64,000 nucleotides of DNA from Amanita rubescens (GCA_015039365.1 WION01000001.1:124001-188000), one strand, 5' to 3'. Counted from the first letter of the stretch, positions 19,817 through 33,100 are shown. Notes: generated by a model from the sequence alone, not told the origin. Translations and numbers: made by a program.

Positions 19817-22800
19817 ATGGCTGCCAATGTCCGCGCACGCCGCCCGCCTTCTCCTCCACCTCCCTCACCACTCCCAACAGCCTCAAAGTATAGGAACTTC
19901 AGAGACGCGCACCTTGACGCCGACGCCAAGAGGGCGGCCGCCTCGAGGGGTCTCTCTCGCAAGTCTATCCCACCGGGAGGATTCGACATCACCTCGGGAG
20001 AATGGAAACTCTTGTTTTTCATCATCCTTGTCGCGTTGGCCGTGCGCCTTTTCAGGCTCTCGTGGCCAACCAGCGTAGTGTAAGTAGCCGCGCCCAAAAC
20101 TCCAACCGCAGCACATCTCACACACGCGCGCGTTCTGACAGGTTCGATGAAGTCCATTTCGGTAAATTCGCATCGAGGTACATCAAATCAGAGTATTACG
20201 TCGATGTACACCCTCCGCTGGCGAAACTGTTGATCACCTTGTTCGGTTTTGTCTTCGGGTACGACGGTCAATTTGATTTCAAGGAGATTGGAAAGTGCGT
20301 TTCCAGCCCTCTTCTTCTTACACACATGACTCACCCGTACCGCCCACAGATTGTACGAAAATGTGCCCTATGTCGCAATGCGTTTCCTACCCGCCATCCT
20401 CGGCGTCGCCACCGTTCCTATCGCTTACCTAACTCTGCGCGGCCTAGACTGCCGCGCGACAACCGCTCTTTTAGCTTCTCTTTTCATTACTTTCGAAAAC
20501 GGAATGATCACTCAATCCCGACACATCCTGCTTGACTCGCCCCTCATCTTTTTCACCGCCCTCACCACGTTTTTGTGGACCGGATTCTGCAACGAAGACA
20601 AACACGAGCCGTTCACCGAGTCCTGGTGGACGTGGCTGACGCTCTCGGGTTTATCCCTTGGTGCGGTGGTCAGCTGTAAATGGGTGGGGCTGTTCACCAT
20701 CGCCACCGTGGGTGTGAGCACCATATACCAGCTATGGACATTGCTCGGTGATTTGAGAGTGTCCTCCAGGTTGTTTATGAGACACTTTTTGGCGAGGGCG
20801 CTGTGTCTGATTGCCGTCCCCGTCTTGTTTTATATGTTCATGTTTCAGATTCACTTTTTGGTTTTAAGCAATCCCGGAGATGGAGATGGGTTCATGAGTT
20901 CGGCGTTTCAGCATACTTTGAGAGGGAGGGGTATGGCGGATACTTTTGCTGGTGAGCGTTATCCGAGTTTTTGGTTTGGTTTCATGTCGGCTCATGTGGT
21001 GCTCCAGACGTGGCTATTGGATCCCAGGTTACCATTCGACACGTCAACACTCAAGGAGGATACCTCCACTCTCACATTCAGACTTACCCTGGCGGTAGCA
21101 AACGTACGTGCTAGACGCCTTCCATAATCAAAGCACTCATCCTATTCCGCAGAGCAACAAGTTACTCTCTATCCACACCGCGACCAGAACAATGACTGGC
21201 GAATCGTCAACGCAACAGGCGAGACCGAAGATAGCCTGGACTGGTCCAAGATTCCCATTACACATCTCACTCCCAACATGCGCATTAAACTACGACACAT
21301 CACAACGGAAAAGCACCTCCACTCCCATGACATCCGGCCTCCCGTATCCGAAGTTGACTTTCAAAACGAAGTTTCGGCATACGGCATGAAAGGGTACTCC
21401 GGCGATGCGAACGACGACTGGTACCTCGAAATCGACCACGGCGACAAGAGGGATTCTGAAAGCGGAAAGAGGCTGAGGACGTTGACAACGAAATTTAGGT
21501 TGAGACATGTGTTGACGGGGTGTTATCTCTTTTCGCACAAGGTCAAGTTGCCAGAGTGGGGATTTGAGCAGCAAGAGGTGACGTGTAATAAGGAAGCGAG
21601 CAAGGATAACGCTTTGTGGTATATCGAGACGGCGATGCATGAGGCTTGTGAGTCGTTTTTTTTTCTTATGGGGGAGAAGGGTGTTGATTTGGACCTAGTC
21701 CCGCCGGATGCGCCCAAGGTGAATTATAAGCTGCCGGGATTCCTTGGCAAGTTCTTTGAGTTGCAAGGTGTGATGTGGACGACGAATGCGGGATTGACGG
21801 ATCGGCATATGTATGATTCGAGACCGCATTCGTGGCCGAGCCTTCGTCGTGGGATCGTGAGTAACGCGTTTGTCTGTTTTGGTTCCGTTGTTGACCGGTT
21901 GTTGTAGAACTTTTGGGTCAAGGATCATCGTCAGATTTATCTCATTGGGAATCCCCTCGTTTGGTGGCTCAGCACGTTCTCGGTGGTGTTGTACATCCTC
22001 GTTCGTGGGTTTTTGATTCTAAGAGCCAAGCGTGGATATCGCGATTTCGACAACAGTACGGTTGTTTTTCCCTTGCTTTTTTCACTGTCTGACAATCTCT
22101 CGCTTTCGTAGCCAAGGTGGTGAAATACGATTCGCTCTGTGGATTCTTGTTCATCGGGTGGTGTCTCCACTACTTTCCGTTTTTCCTCATGTCTCGGCAG
22201 CTCTTCCTCCATCACTACTTCCCTGCACTTTATTTCGCCATTCTCCTCTCCTGTGCGGTGTTTGACCTGATAACATCGGCGTTGAGGCCGCGAGTGAGAC
22301 TGCAAATCGCGGCGGTGCTGATTATCCTGGCGATTTGGCATTTCCAGCACTTTGCACCGCTTGCGTATGGGACTCCGTGGACTAGGGCCAAGTGTCAGGA
22401 TGCGAAATGGTTGAAATCGTGGGACTTTTCTTGGTGAGCGTTACTACATACAGACTCGGGGGGTATTGACTGACTTTTGGTTGCAGCGCCGAATTCTACG
22501 AGCAGTATTCGATGTATGGTCCTGCTGGTGTTGGTCACCAGCCGCATACTACCGTTCCTGTTGCGACGGTGGGTGGGGAGCCTGGAGGGCGCGCGGCGGT
22601 TGTGGTGGATGATGTACGTGCGGCGGCGGATGCGGAAGCAGGAACAGGGGACGGCGACGGTGATTGGGGGGCAGCCTGAGCCTGGGAGGGACGTGTTTGA
22701 GAAGCCTGTTCAGGGGGTTAAGAGTGTGGAGGTGCCCGTGCCTGGAGGGGATGCGGAGGGTGAGGTTGGAGGGGAGCCCAAGGTGATTACTGTGGTTACG

Positions 22801-23010
22801 CAGCAACAGCAGGTGCAGGAGAAGGGGGAAGCCAAGGTGGAAGACGAGGTTAAGGTGGAAGTTAAGGTGGAGAAAGAGAAGGAGGCGGAGAAGAAGACAG
22901 AAATAAGCGAGGAACAGGTACCCGGTGGCGGCAAGCCCGCTGGGCCACTTCCAGAGGCTGAAGCCGTGGCTGAAAAGGTGGCTCAGGAACTGTATCCTGA
23001 TGCGGCTTGA
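19817..23010 (+). CDS. Protein O-mannosyltransferase (PMT family)
   Basis: ER membrane enzyme that transfers mannose from dolichyl-phosphate mannose to Ser/Thr of secretory proteins. Exons: 19817..20079, 20142..20294, 20350..20951, 21008..21103, 21153..21647, 21699..21856, 21908..22054, 22112..22433, then from 22487. The first luminal loop has [14 protein letters not shown] with the essential Asp-Glu, then [13 protein letters not shown]-type repeats follow ([51 protein letters not shown]). The C-terminal membrane part has [12 protein letters not shown] and [20 protein letters not shown]. Similarity to PMT2/POMT2 and PMT4 blocks is mixed, so I do not assign the subfamily. The C-terminal tail is a Glu/Lys/Val-rich stretch ending YPDAA. 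Reaching it needs an intron 22568..22641, otherwise the frame stops at 22679. Confidence 0.9.
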
Positions 23011-23285
23011 TTTTTAAAAAAAGTACGTATTGTAGATATATTACATTGATAGTGTATGGACTAGCTTTTACCTAATTATGGTTTTGGAGTCTGGACTTCG
23101 AGACTCGGGTTACTGTACCCGGCACCACCCCCTCACGTGATGTGTAGTGACATCACCTGGATCCCCGTTCACTTCCGCGGCTCTCATTCACCCGGTTTCG
23201 CGTTTCATACTTAACTACTTACTACCTCCTCAATAGCCCTCTCTTTCCTCACTTTTAACCTCGCCACATACTCGAGACTATTGCA

Positions 23286-24931
23286 ATGGGTGTTTTAGAC
23301 GTCGTTCCTGTAAGTCATTGTTCTTATCTGGCCCTGTCGTCGATCAGGGTGATAAAAAATCGTGTGTGTGTGATGCGTGCGTCTTGATCGCGCGCATATA
23401 GGCTGGTGTTTTGACGGGCGATAACGTTCGCAAGTTGTTTGACTATGCAAAAGAGAAAAAGGTGAGGGCTTTCTATATGCGCGCTGATCGTGATCTTGAT
23501 CGATGGCTAGTTTGCTATTCCTGTAAGTTCCCTCGGTGGAGATGATGATTTGCTGTATTGTCGATGTTGATTTTGTAGGCAATTGTGAGTCTGTGTGGTG
23601 TCAGATGAGTTTTGATTGATGATCTACTGGACAGAATGTGACTTCTACTTCCACTGCGAATGCGGTGTTGGAAGCTGCTAGGTGAGTGGGTTTTTTTTTC
23701 GAGAGAGAGATGGTGGTTATATGCGCGGTAGGGATGTCAAGGCTCCTATCATCCTTCAAGTTTCTCAAGGTGGAAGCGCCTTTTTCGCGGGCAAGGGACT
23801 TGCCAACGACAAACAGCAAGCATCTACTGCCGGAGCCGTCTCTGCCGCGTTGCATATCCGTAACGTGGCCAAGTCCTACGGCGTGTATGTGTGGTATTCT
23901 CTGACGCATACATCGAGTTGGCTGATCTATCCAACTAAACAGCCCAGTTGTCTTGCACAGCGACCACTGCGCAAAGAAACTCCTCCCATGGTTCGACGGC
24001 ATGCTTGAGGCTGATGAAAAATACTTCAAGGAGCACGGAGAGGCTCTCTTCTCCTCGCATATGCTTGACCTCTCTGAGGAGCCCAAACACGAGAACATTG
24101 AAATTTGCGCCAAGTACTTCAAGCGCATGGCGCCGATCGGCATCTGGCTCGAGATGGAAATCGGTATCACGGGTGGTGAAGAGGACGGTGTGGACAACAC
24201 TGATGTGGACAATGCCGCGCTGTACACTCAGCCCGCTGATGTGTGGGACGTTTACACCGCATTGAACCCGATCAGTCCCAACTTTAGCATTGCGGCTGCT
24301 TTCGGAAACGTCCACGGTGTTTACAAACCTGGGAATGTTAAGCTCCATCCGGACTTGTTGGAGAAGCACCAAGCTTATGCGACGGAGCAATTGCAAGGCA
24401 CCGTGAAGGAGCCTTTGTAAGCGGTGTCTTGATGTGCTGTCGGATGTGGCTCACTGACATGTATTGGTAGGTACCTTGTGTTCCACGGTGGTTCGGGATC
24501 TACAAAGGAAGAAATAAACACTGCCGTTGGTAACGGCGTAGTGAAGATGAACGTTGACACTGACACGCAGTATGCGTATCTTATTGGTATTAGGGTATGT
24601 TCGCGTGAAACTATACAGCTGTCGATTCAATGTTGAGCGTGACAACGTAGGACTTTGTGGAGAAAAAGAAGGGATACCTCCAAAGCCAGATTGGTAATCC
24701 CGAGGGCGCCGATAAGCCCAACAAGAAGGTATGACGGAGTACCTTGCCGAATGTTCTTGGCTTGACATGATGTACAGTTCTATGATCCTCGTGTGTGGGT
24801 GCGTGAGGGTGAAAAGACCATGTCGGAGCGTGTCAAGGAGGCATGCCGCGATCTTGGCAATGTCGGTGCGTAACAGGTGTCATTGATAATTTGACAAGCT
24901 CTAACTTGAGGTGTTGACAGATCGTCTCTAG
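23286..24931 (+). CDS. FBA1: Fructose-bisphosphate aldolase, class II
   Basis: Zn-dependent glycolytic/gluconeogenic aldolase that cleaves fructose 1,6-bisphosphate to DHAP and glyceraldehyde 3-phosphate in the cytosol. Exons: 23286..23309 (MGVLDVVP), 23402..23461, 23511..23522 (FAIP, 12 nt), 23579..23584 (AI, 6 nt), 23635..23680 (NVTSTSTANAVLEAA), then from 23732, with the last exon ending DRL at TAG 24929..24931. The spliced frame gives KKFAIPAINVTSTST, exactly the conserved family block, so both micro-exons are certain. Zn/active-site segments seen: LHSDHCAKKLLPW, FGNVHGVYKPGNV, FHGGSGSTKEEI and NGVVKMNVDTDTQYAY. Strong conservation and full length suggest a highly expressed housekeeping gene. 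Confidence 0.97.
23511..23522 (+). other. 12-nt micro-exon of aldolase
   Basis: TTTGCTATTCCT (Phe-Ala-Ile-Pro), phase 0, between a GGCTAG acceptor and a GTAAGT donor. Required by the conserved protein. Confidence 0.95.
23579..23584 (+). other. 6-nt micro-exon of aldolase
   Basis: GCAATT (Ala-Ile), phase 0, between a TTGTAG acceptor and a GTGAGT donor. Required to give FAIP-AI-NVTS. It shows that this genome splices exons as short as two codons. Confidence 0.93.
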
Positions 24932-25092
24932 AGCGGTATTTAATGTATGTAACAAGTTGGTACTAGAAGTGTAAATTGAAAGCTGTCAAGTTGATGTTTG
25001 TTATTTGATGGCCGCGGCCCTGCATCCTCGTCTCCCGAAATGAATAGCCTGGTTTAAGTAGCTGATCCACTAACCTGTTCGGAACCACGACC

Positions 25093-27116
25093 ATGCTTTT
25101 GGCCAACCGACTTTCGTTCTTCTTCCTCCTGACTGGCCTCAGCCTCAACGCGAGCGCCACGCGTCAGCACGTCTTTGGTTTTGGAAAAGCACCCGCGGGC
25201 CGTCCCGCAGCACCTGCATTCCAAGCCACGAAGACCCAGGGCTACGACTCGTATGACGCAGGTCTCTTCACTCCCTTCGAAGACCTCTCCGCCCTCTCTA
25301 CCTCCAACTACGCCCACCTTTCCCATCCCTACTTCCCACGTCACAGCGTCCGCATCAAGAAATCCACCTTTTGCGACGGGTCCGTTAATTCATATACGGG
25401 ATACATCGACGTCGAAGCTCGTCACCTCTTTTTCTACTTTTTCGAGAGTAGGCGTGACCCGGCCAAGGACGATGTTATCTTTTGGACGAATGGTGGGCCG
25501 GGTTGTTCCTCCGCTATGGGTCTCTTTATGGAGTTGGGACCGTGTAGGGTCGTAAAGGAAGCCAACAAGGAAGGTGGAGATGAAGCGGAAATGAAGCTCA
25601 AGCATCACCCAGAGTCGTGGAACGAGTATGCCAATGTGTTCTTTGTCGATCAACCGGTCGGTGTTGGGTTTTCGTATGCGGAGTTTGGGGAGAGTGTCGT
25701 AAGTTTGAGTTTTTTTTTTTTTTTGTTTCCGCTGAGGTATGACTCGATTTCGAAGAGCACTACGGAAGATGCGGCACAGGATATGGCTGCGTTTGTTGGC
25801 ATCTTTTTCGAGCATTTCCATACGTTCAAAGGTAGAGCGTTCCATATGGCTGGTGAATCTTATGGTGTACGTATCAGTCAAGTTTCGAGAATATATAGCG
25901 CTCATTCGTTTTTCATAGGGACGATACGTGCCTCTGTTCGCTTCAGCTGTGTACGACCAGAACGATCAGTTGGTTAAAGCTGGTTTGACTCCCATCAACC
26001 TCACGTCCGTTATGATCGGTACGTTCGTTTCTCTAACAGTAGATGTGAACTTACGTTGATACTTATGAATGCAGGTAACGGGATGACCGACTTTAGTACG
26101 ATGATCCCATCATACTATGATATGACCTGTACTCCCGCGTCACTTTCTCCGGTATTGGACATCAGGTATGTAACACCGCAACTTGATGTTCACGTAACGC
26201 ATGTTGATCTACATATAGCACCTGCGTGCGAATGAAGAGAGTTGTACGTCTCACTCTCAACTTTGCTTGCTTGTGTTAATCCACCCTTTTCCATCTAGGT
26301 TCCGAGATGCCAGAAGTGGCTCAAAGAATCTTGTGTTGAGGCATTCGATGACATTAACTGCAAAGCTGCTATCTCTACCTGCTCTTCGGAATTGGCGTCC
26401 CCGCTTGAAAACACCGGTATGTCTTTTGCTCAATCCCTATCTCGACGACTCCCTCACGTTCCTATGCAGGTCTCAACCCTTACGATATCAGTCGCCCTTG
26501 CGACGGTGAAATCAGCGATACCTTGTGTTACCCGGCTACCAAGTACGTATATCCCTCCCCCACTACACACGCATACACAAGTAATATTAATTCCTTACTT
26601 CAGAATAATATCCACCTACCTTGATCAGCCTTCCGTCCGCGCTCAGCTAGGCGTCGACCCCTCGCTTTCCAGCCAAAACTTTTCATCCTGTAGCAACGAC
26701 GTCAATTACGCCTTCTACAGAACAATGGACGAGTTCCACCCCACTCAGTTCTACGTCGCCTCGTTGTTAGACCGTGGCGTTAAGGCGCTCATCTATGTCG
26801 GCACGTACGACTGGATATGCAATTGGGTCGGAAACGAGCGCTGGACGTTGGCGCTGGAGTGGAGTGGTAAGAATGAATTTGCGAGTAAGGAACTTAGGCA
26901 GTGGAAAGCGGATGGAAAGAAGGCTGGGATGGTCAGGAATTCTGGTCCGTTTACGTTTTTGACGGTTGATGGGGCTGGGCATATGGTATGTTTTTTTATT
27001 TTATTCATGGTTTTTTTTTTGGGAGGTGATTTGATTCTGTTTCGTAGGTTCCGTATAATAAGCCTGTCCAGGCGTTGGAGATGGTGAGGAGGTGGTTAGA
27101 TGGTGTTGAGTTCTAG
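25093..27116 (+). CDS. Serine carboxypeptidase, peptidase family S10
   Basis: Vacuolar or secreted carboxypeptidase Y-type exopeptidase. MLLANRLSFFFLLTGLSLNASA is the signal peptide (25093-25158). Substrate-binding and oxyanion region: FWTNGGPGCSSAMGLFMELGP. VFFVDQPVGVGFSYA precedes the catalytic Ser motif GESYGGRYVP, which is split by an intron at about 25864-25918. MIGNGMTDFSTMIPSYYD follows. Catalytic Asp in LIYVGTYDWICNWVGNERW and catalytic His in TVDGAGHMVPYNKP, also split by an intron (26984-27047). Around ten exons, including a 25-nt exon near 26218 (STCVRMKRV). The region of paired cysteines between about residues 290 and 370 matches the family's disulfide-bonded insertion. Ends WLDGVEF. 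All catalytic residues are present, so it is likely active. Confidence 0.93.
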
Positions 27117-27434
27117 GAACTTTCATATATAATTCCGATATCAAACTTGATACCGCTTGACAATTTATTAATACCGTGATAATAGAGTTCTTGAAAGCAC
27201 ACTGGCGGCTTAGGATGTAGGAGAGGTCAAGGGGCTTGCGCAGAAAGGTCATGGTACGGGATTAGGTATGACGCCGAACGGAAAGAAGGAAAGGGGTGAG
27301 AATGTCTCTGGAGCCAGCCAAAAGTCACGTACGTACCTTTTTTGGTCCGGTTCTGAGCATTTAGGGGCCCAGATTGACCTCGCCTTTGTCCCCTCTGACC
27401 CCTCTGACCCCGCCGTGCTTGAACGCGATTTATC
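27117..27434 (+). other. Intergenic, promoter of dienelactone hydrolase 1
   Basis: A run of CCCCTCTGAC-like direct repeats (27388-27412) lies close to the start codon. No gene seen. Confidence 0.4.
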
Positions 27435-28449
27435 ATGAGTTGTCCCGATTGCACCATCGGTGGCCTCCTACCTGGTGAACCAACAGGCGTCACGGGCCTT
27501 CAAAATGCCTACTATGCCGCCGCGCCCAGTGGGGGTGAATCTAAGCGAGTCGTACTCCTATTAACCGACGTCTTTGGACTGGCGTACAATAATCCCAAGA
27601 TCATTGCTGACAAGTTGGCAGCTCAACTTGATTGCGACGTCTGGGTTCCAGATTACTTCAATGGGGAGCCCATCCTAAAGCCGGAGAGTATGGGGGCTCC
27701 TCCACCAGCCAGGACCAGGAACACGTGGCTGACTTGGTTGAATTTCGTGTATCTGCTCGCAACTCGGTTATTTGTATTCTACAGAAATAGGTCGTCTGTG
27801 GCCCACATTCGCCTTCGAGAGGTACGCCGTCGTCGTCCCCGAATAATTCCTAAAACTCTTACTTACGCCTTATCGACGTAGTTCATCTCCAAATTGCAGG
27901 AAGAGAAGAAGTATGAAAAAATCGGAGCAGTTGGGTAAGCTATTCAGGCCTATTCCAACAATGTCTTATTTTACGATTTATAGATACTGTTATGGCGGAA
28001 CCCAGGCTGTTCTCATTGCTCCGACTGGACTCGTCGATAGCATTGTCGTTTGCCATCCCGGCAGGCTTACTCTCGAACAAGTTAAGGCGATCAACATCCC
28101 TTCGTCCTGGATCTTAGCAGATGGTAATGTACTAGCGCCTCCCATCTTTCCAACAGTTATCTTACAGAACCTATCTCTAGAGGACTTCATCTTCCCAGAA
28201 ACCGCGCGCGATCAAACGGAAGCGATATTTTCCAGTAGAAGGGACAAGAGCAATTACGTGCCATACGAATTTGTTATATACAAAGGTTTGCAGTTCCGCT
28301 CGTGATCTACCAGAGTTTGTTGACGACGGATTGGCTTAGGTACCACGCACGGGTTCGCTGGGAGGCCTGACCTATCGCATCCAGCGATTAAGGATGCATA
28401 TGAGAAGGGGTTGGAACAAACCGTGTCATGGTTCAAGAAAACTCTTTAA
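27435..28449 (+). CDS. Dienelactone hydrolase family protein, copy 1
   Basis: Alpha/beta-hydrolase. The N-terminus MSCPDCTIGGLLPGEPTG is typical of fungal DLH-like proteins. LLLTDVFGLAYNNPKIIADK and CDVWVPDYFNGEP follow. The nucleophile elbow GYCYGG (catalytic Cys), split by an intron at about 27933-27983, follows EEKKYEKIGAV. The catalytic His lies in KGTTHGFAGRPDLSHP near 28336-28375, reached by splicing. The expected acid residue lies in the ADED segment after WIL. It ends TVSWFKKTL with TAA at 28447..28449. The substrate is unknown; relatives hydrolyse dienelactones or other small esters. The tandem paralogue starts 650 bp downstream. Confidence 0.9.
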
Positions 28450-29099
28450 ATAATCACGCCTCTGCATGTTGACTCTTGCTGTAACGCATAATTCTGATTT
28501 TGGGTTCATATGGATTGCGACGCTTAGTCGTTCATTCGTTCTGGGGAGATTTGGTCAAAATCTCCCGCTTTCCCATGCTCCGAATATGGGTCTATGCAAA
28601 ACACACATCATCCGTCGTCTCTGCTTGTTTCACAGAGGTGGGAAGCAAAGGAATCGCTTCTTCATGAGAAATGCTTCGCAAAAGGATAAAGCCATCGTGT
28701 CCGGTAGGAGCTATTCGTATAAAGGTGTTCGATTACGTTCCCCGACAACCATTGGGTAACTACCCTGATTTCTGATGTGGGTTTTGCAATTGGGAAGACG
28801 ACTGTCTGTTTTCACGAAGCTGAAAGGCTACGATACGGGCCTTATCAATCTACCTGACATGTGATAACACGTGGACAATGCTGTACCTTGCATCTCCTTG
28901 CATACCTTGCTCGCTTGAAGTTTGAAGATGCCGGTGGTCCGGCTCCAGCTCCGACATGACGCGTCGCGCTAATGGAATCAGAACTTCTAATTCGGGAAAT
29001 GAGGACCCAACCAGTGCATTTAAACTCGGACTCAACTCTCGATCATTAGCACTGCTACTAACCACCACCTTTTCCCTCAACACTCACACACAGCAACCG
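28450..29099 (+). other. Intergenic between DLH paralogues
   Basis: No supportable gene. Contains the promoter of copy 2; a CT/AC-rich stretch immediately precedes the ATG at 29100. Confidence 0.45.
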
Positions 29100-30136
29100 A
29101 TGAGTTGCCCAGACTGCGTAGTAGGCGGGCTTCTTCCGGGTGAACCAACGGGCATAAGAAGCATTCGAAATGCCTATTTCTCCGCATCTCCGAGTGCCAA
29201 CAACCCGTCCAAACGCGCCGTACTTCTGCTCACTGATGTATTCGGACTATCATATAAGAATCCTATGATTTTAGCGGATATGATTGCAAAACGTTTAGAT
29301 TGTGACGTTTGGGTGCCAGATTACTTTAATGGTGCGTTCCTCGCAATCCCAATGCGCGCTGCAGGGGTAACTTGGAAGCAGGAGAGGCCATTTTCAAGTT
29401 GAGCGTTATGGAGGTTCCGGGCGTTGCAGGGCAGAAGAAGTCTTGGACGCATTGGTTAAAGTTCTATCTCACCATAATCGTTCCGCGTTTACATGTCTAT
29501 TACCGGAACCGCCCTGCTGTGACTGACGTTCGTCTGCGCGAGGTAAGCTCCGCCTAAAATTGTTTGTAACTGCTTCTAAGTTATGATTAGTTTATAGCCG
29601 AGCTACAATCCGAGAAGAAATATGAGAAGATCGGCGCGGTTGGGTAAGTTCCCAACTTGGCAGCTCGGACATGCGCTCACTTTGTAGCGAGTAGATATTG
29701 CTACGGGGGAGTATCGTGCGTCCGTATCGCATCAACGGGCCTCGTTGACAGTGTCGTTATCTGCCATCCCGCAGCAATGGGATTCCGGGAAGTTAAGGCA
29801 ATGAAAGTACCGTCGCTCTGGGTGTGCGCTGAAGGTATCCCTTGAATTTCGCTTGAATATTATCAAACCTTGAACATTCTCCAGAGGATTACCTATTCGA
29901 TAAGATACGGGACCAAGTTCGAACCATACTCGAAGGCAAAAAAGACAACACGCACGAAATGGTGATTCACAAAGGTATATCTCAGGTCGTTGCTCCTATT
30001 CGAGTCCACCTCTGAGGGTGGGCAAGGCACCACACATGGTTTCGCTTGTAGGCCAGACTTGACGCATCCTGAAATAAAGGAAGCATTCGAAAGAAGTATA
30101 GATCAGACCGTATCGTGGTTTGCAAAGACTTGGTAA
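29100..30136 (+). CDS. Dienelactone hydrolase family protein, copy 2
   Basis: Tandem paralogue of the gene at 27435 with the same exon plan. MSCPDCVVGGLLPGEPTG opens it; LLLTDVFGLSYKNPMILAD and CDVWVPDYFNG follow. A second exon from about 29398 gives EVPGVAGQKKSWTHWLKFY. The exon around 29694 restores GYCYGGVSCVRI with the catalytic Cys, and VDSVVICHPAAMGFREVK follows. The acid residue lies in CAEEDYLFDKIRDQ and the catalytic His in KGTTHGFACRPDLTHPEI. Ends TVSWFAKTW. All catalytic residues are retained, so both copies look functional and may differ in substrate or regulation. Confidence 0.88.
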
Positions 30137-33100
30137 TCTTTTTTTTCCGGCCCATCTTCCTGTACCTGTCTGCTCATCCCCAATCTGTAGATTCCATTCT
30201 ACCTCTATATGTTGTTTTGCCTATAAAACTTAATGCCCACGTATAAGACAGGGCCATCGATCGCTTATATTACAAGGGTCAATAGGGGTGACATCGGCCA
30301 AAGTTGAAACAGTGGCAAGTGACACAGGGGAAGTTGCCATGAGATCAATGAAGCGTATAGGCGTTCGGAAATACGCACAGAAAATGGGATTGGGAATGCA
30401 CAGTTTTGTTAGTTCGATTCCGTGATACTGTCTTATAAGCGCCATTCGGAACCCGGTCCTCGCCAGCTGCGTCTACCAAGTTGGACAAGACAGAGGCCAA
30501 AAGGGGAACAGGTATCTCATCAAATTTTTTAGTTTATTGTCGAGAGGCGGTGCCCAATGTTGTTGAAAAGGTGATACGGCCCAAATCGGTGTAATAAGTG
30601 CTCCATGGTCGCGCACGACACCTGCTATTCGACCTCATCTAATTCACTGATAATAAATCCAGGAACTTTTAGGACTCGCCATAAAACCCAAACGAAATAG
30701 CCAATGCAATAACTGCGAAGCAATTATCCCTGCCAAACGCTGCACGATCGTGTAAGGCAATAGAGGTCTTCCCCGAGGAAACAGGAACAGGAACACGTCA
30801 CTCGGTCTCATGTCGTCTCACGCTGACTCGCAAAATTCGGAATTAAAATACGCTCCTCGTGTTAAAAACGAGTGCACTAGGTAGTGAAAATAAAAGTTAT
30901 GCCACGATGCGGATTCCAAAAAAGCCATTACAACTTAACCCTCTGCTCCAGACGGTCACGCATGCTCTCTCTTTAAAACTTTTAAAACTGGCACTAAGTC
31001 AGGACGGAGCATCTCAGTGGCGATACTCACGACTTTGACTTTTTGGGGATTTCTCATGTCAGTAAAATGTCAGTAAACTCTAACGTAACATTCTGCGGAG
31101 AAAGAGAGTTAAGAGAATAATGGAGCACGTCCAAATTAGCAAACACGACCCACTCTTCTGGTACTCCGTCGAAGGTGTCCTTCCGCTTAAATAATGATCT
31201 TTAAGTCTTAGTTTGGTGAACAGGGTCAAGGTGCCGAGGAGTGGGAATGTGCATCCGTGTTTCTTATCGTCCAATTGAGTATAAAGTTCTTCCGTTGCTA
31301 TGGTACGTCCATTCTGAACGCATGGCTTAAGGATGCTAGTAGGTCCTGGAGACTCGGAAGCATATATTATTGAAGAAAGTTCAGCGTGTAATCGCCTTCT
31401 AGTCACAGGTGTAAAGTTGGCTAGGATGACCCTTCGACCAGCAACGAAATCATGTTTGTTACAAGTGCACGATAACGTACTCCAAGTCTCTCAGTGAGTA
31501 GGTTTCCGTGGCCTACGAACATGAGAAGCTAGGGTAACGCTACACTCACCTCATCAACCCAGAGTCCCCTTCCCACTATTATTTTTTTCGCGTAACCGAC
31601 TACGGGGAATCTTTGGTGGGTCGGGTTTCAGGCCTCAGGACTAGAGCGTGTTGAACATGAACCAATTCGAAATAGATTTCCAACAAATATAGAGATTCAT
31701 ATACATACGAGTCTCAGAAGAGGCCATTGATGCCTGCCTCATGGTGTTTCATCACCCGCTAAGAGGTACACAACATGTGTACGGAATTGATATCGGACCT
31801 GTGGATGCGCCGCGGCTCTCGGCGCGCTGTCCATCGTCGCCTCGTTTCACTCCGCTTCTCCTGATCTCCCCTGCCAGTTCAGTCCCACTCCCTCCGTCCA
31901 TGCTGTTCCCAATCAACCATCTGCGTATGTCGTTCAAGTCCTTGTTCCGTTGCTGACAACGCGGTGCCATCACAAACCTGCTTTTCGAAGGACATGCAGT
32001 TTCGCTGGAGGAATCAAAACATCTGCCTCCCGCGGTATACTTCCTTTGAATCTAATTACCTGAATAAGGAATCGTGGCTAGAAAGGTAGGCAGAACTGAA
32101 AATGCAATCCTCCAGAAGGTTCTGCATGGCTGGGCGTGCAAGAGCTCCGTCGATCCGGTTCAAGACTGTATTCCGCTCAAAGTCTTCGAGTTCGTGTTAG
32201 AAAACGAGCATTGGCATAGCTGAAACGACTCGGAGATGATGGCCATCCGATGTGTCACTTGTGTGCAACTTTGTTTGGTCCTCAAAATCTGAACCATGCC
32301 TTTTTCAGCATGCCAGACGTATGTCTTTCCCGTCTTTTCCCAAGCTGGCATATAGCAACAACCGTCCTATATTAGATGCGCGGGAGAATGCCATAGATTT
32401 GGATCAATGTCGCCGACTTCCTCCGCCGATCTGCACTTGTGATGGTCGTCCCTGAATGGCAGAGTTGAATCCAGGAAACAGGCCATTAAAGGGTAAGGGA
32501 AAATGATACCTGATCCGCATCCTCTCCAGTTTCAATGGTATCAGGGGAGAAGAGGCAGACGAAAACGGCGAACCATTGTTATTGTAAAGACCACGCTGTC
32601 AGCACCGAGTGATAGGGATGAGACAGCCGATAACCGGAGATTTAATAATAAGCCTTTGACCAAGTTCAAGTTTCAGTTTCAACCTATGTCACAAATGGTT
32701 GGTAGCGAATAATTAACATCTTACGAACTGCCGTTAAAGATCGCTGTGATCATTGGCCATCTACAGACGTTGCCAATGAGATACAGCCCAGATATATGAA
32801 TAAAGCTACACTCTTACTGTCCAAGGTCACTCGCATGCGCACCTACATACATCATAATCGGGCTCATAATTAATTGTTCGGCTCATCGGTTAGCTAGCAT
32901 CGCCACAGGACGGAGACTGACGGTGATTGATGATGACGTGGACAATCAAAGAAGCAATCGGATTGTCCTGCTGCTCTCATGTAACACCGCACGAATCCCG
33001 CGCTCACTGATCAGGAGTTCGAAATTTTCGAACTGTGCATATGGTCGGTATTTTTTACGCAATCTCTTGACATGCGGCTGTGTATGTATGAAACACTTTG

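Noticed and set aside
22549..22934. Minus-strand His/Pro-rich and Ser/Thr-rich frames
   Set aside because: Antisense of the Lys/Glu/Val-rich tail of the mannosyltransferase gene.
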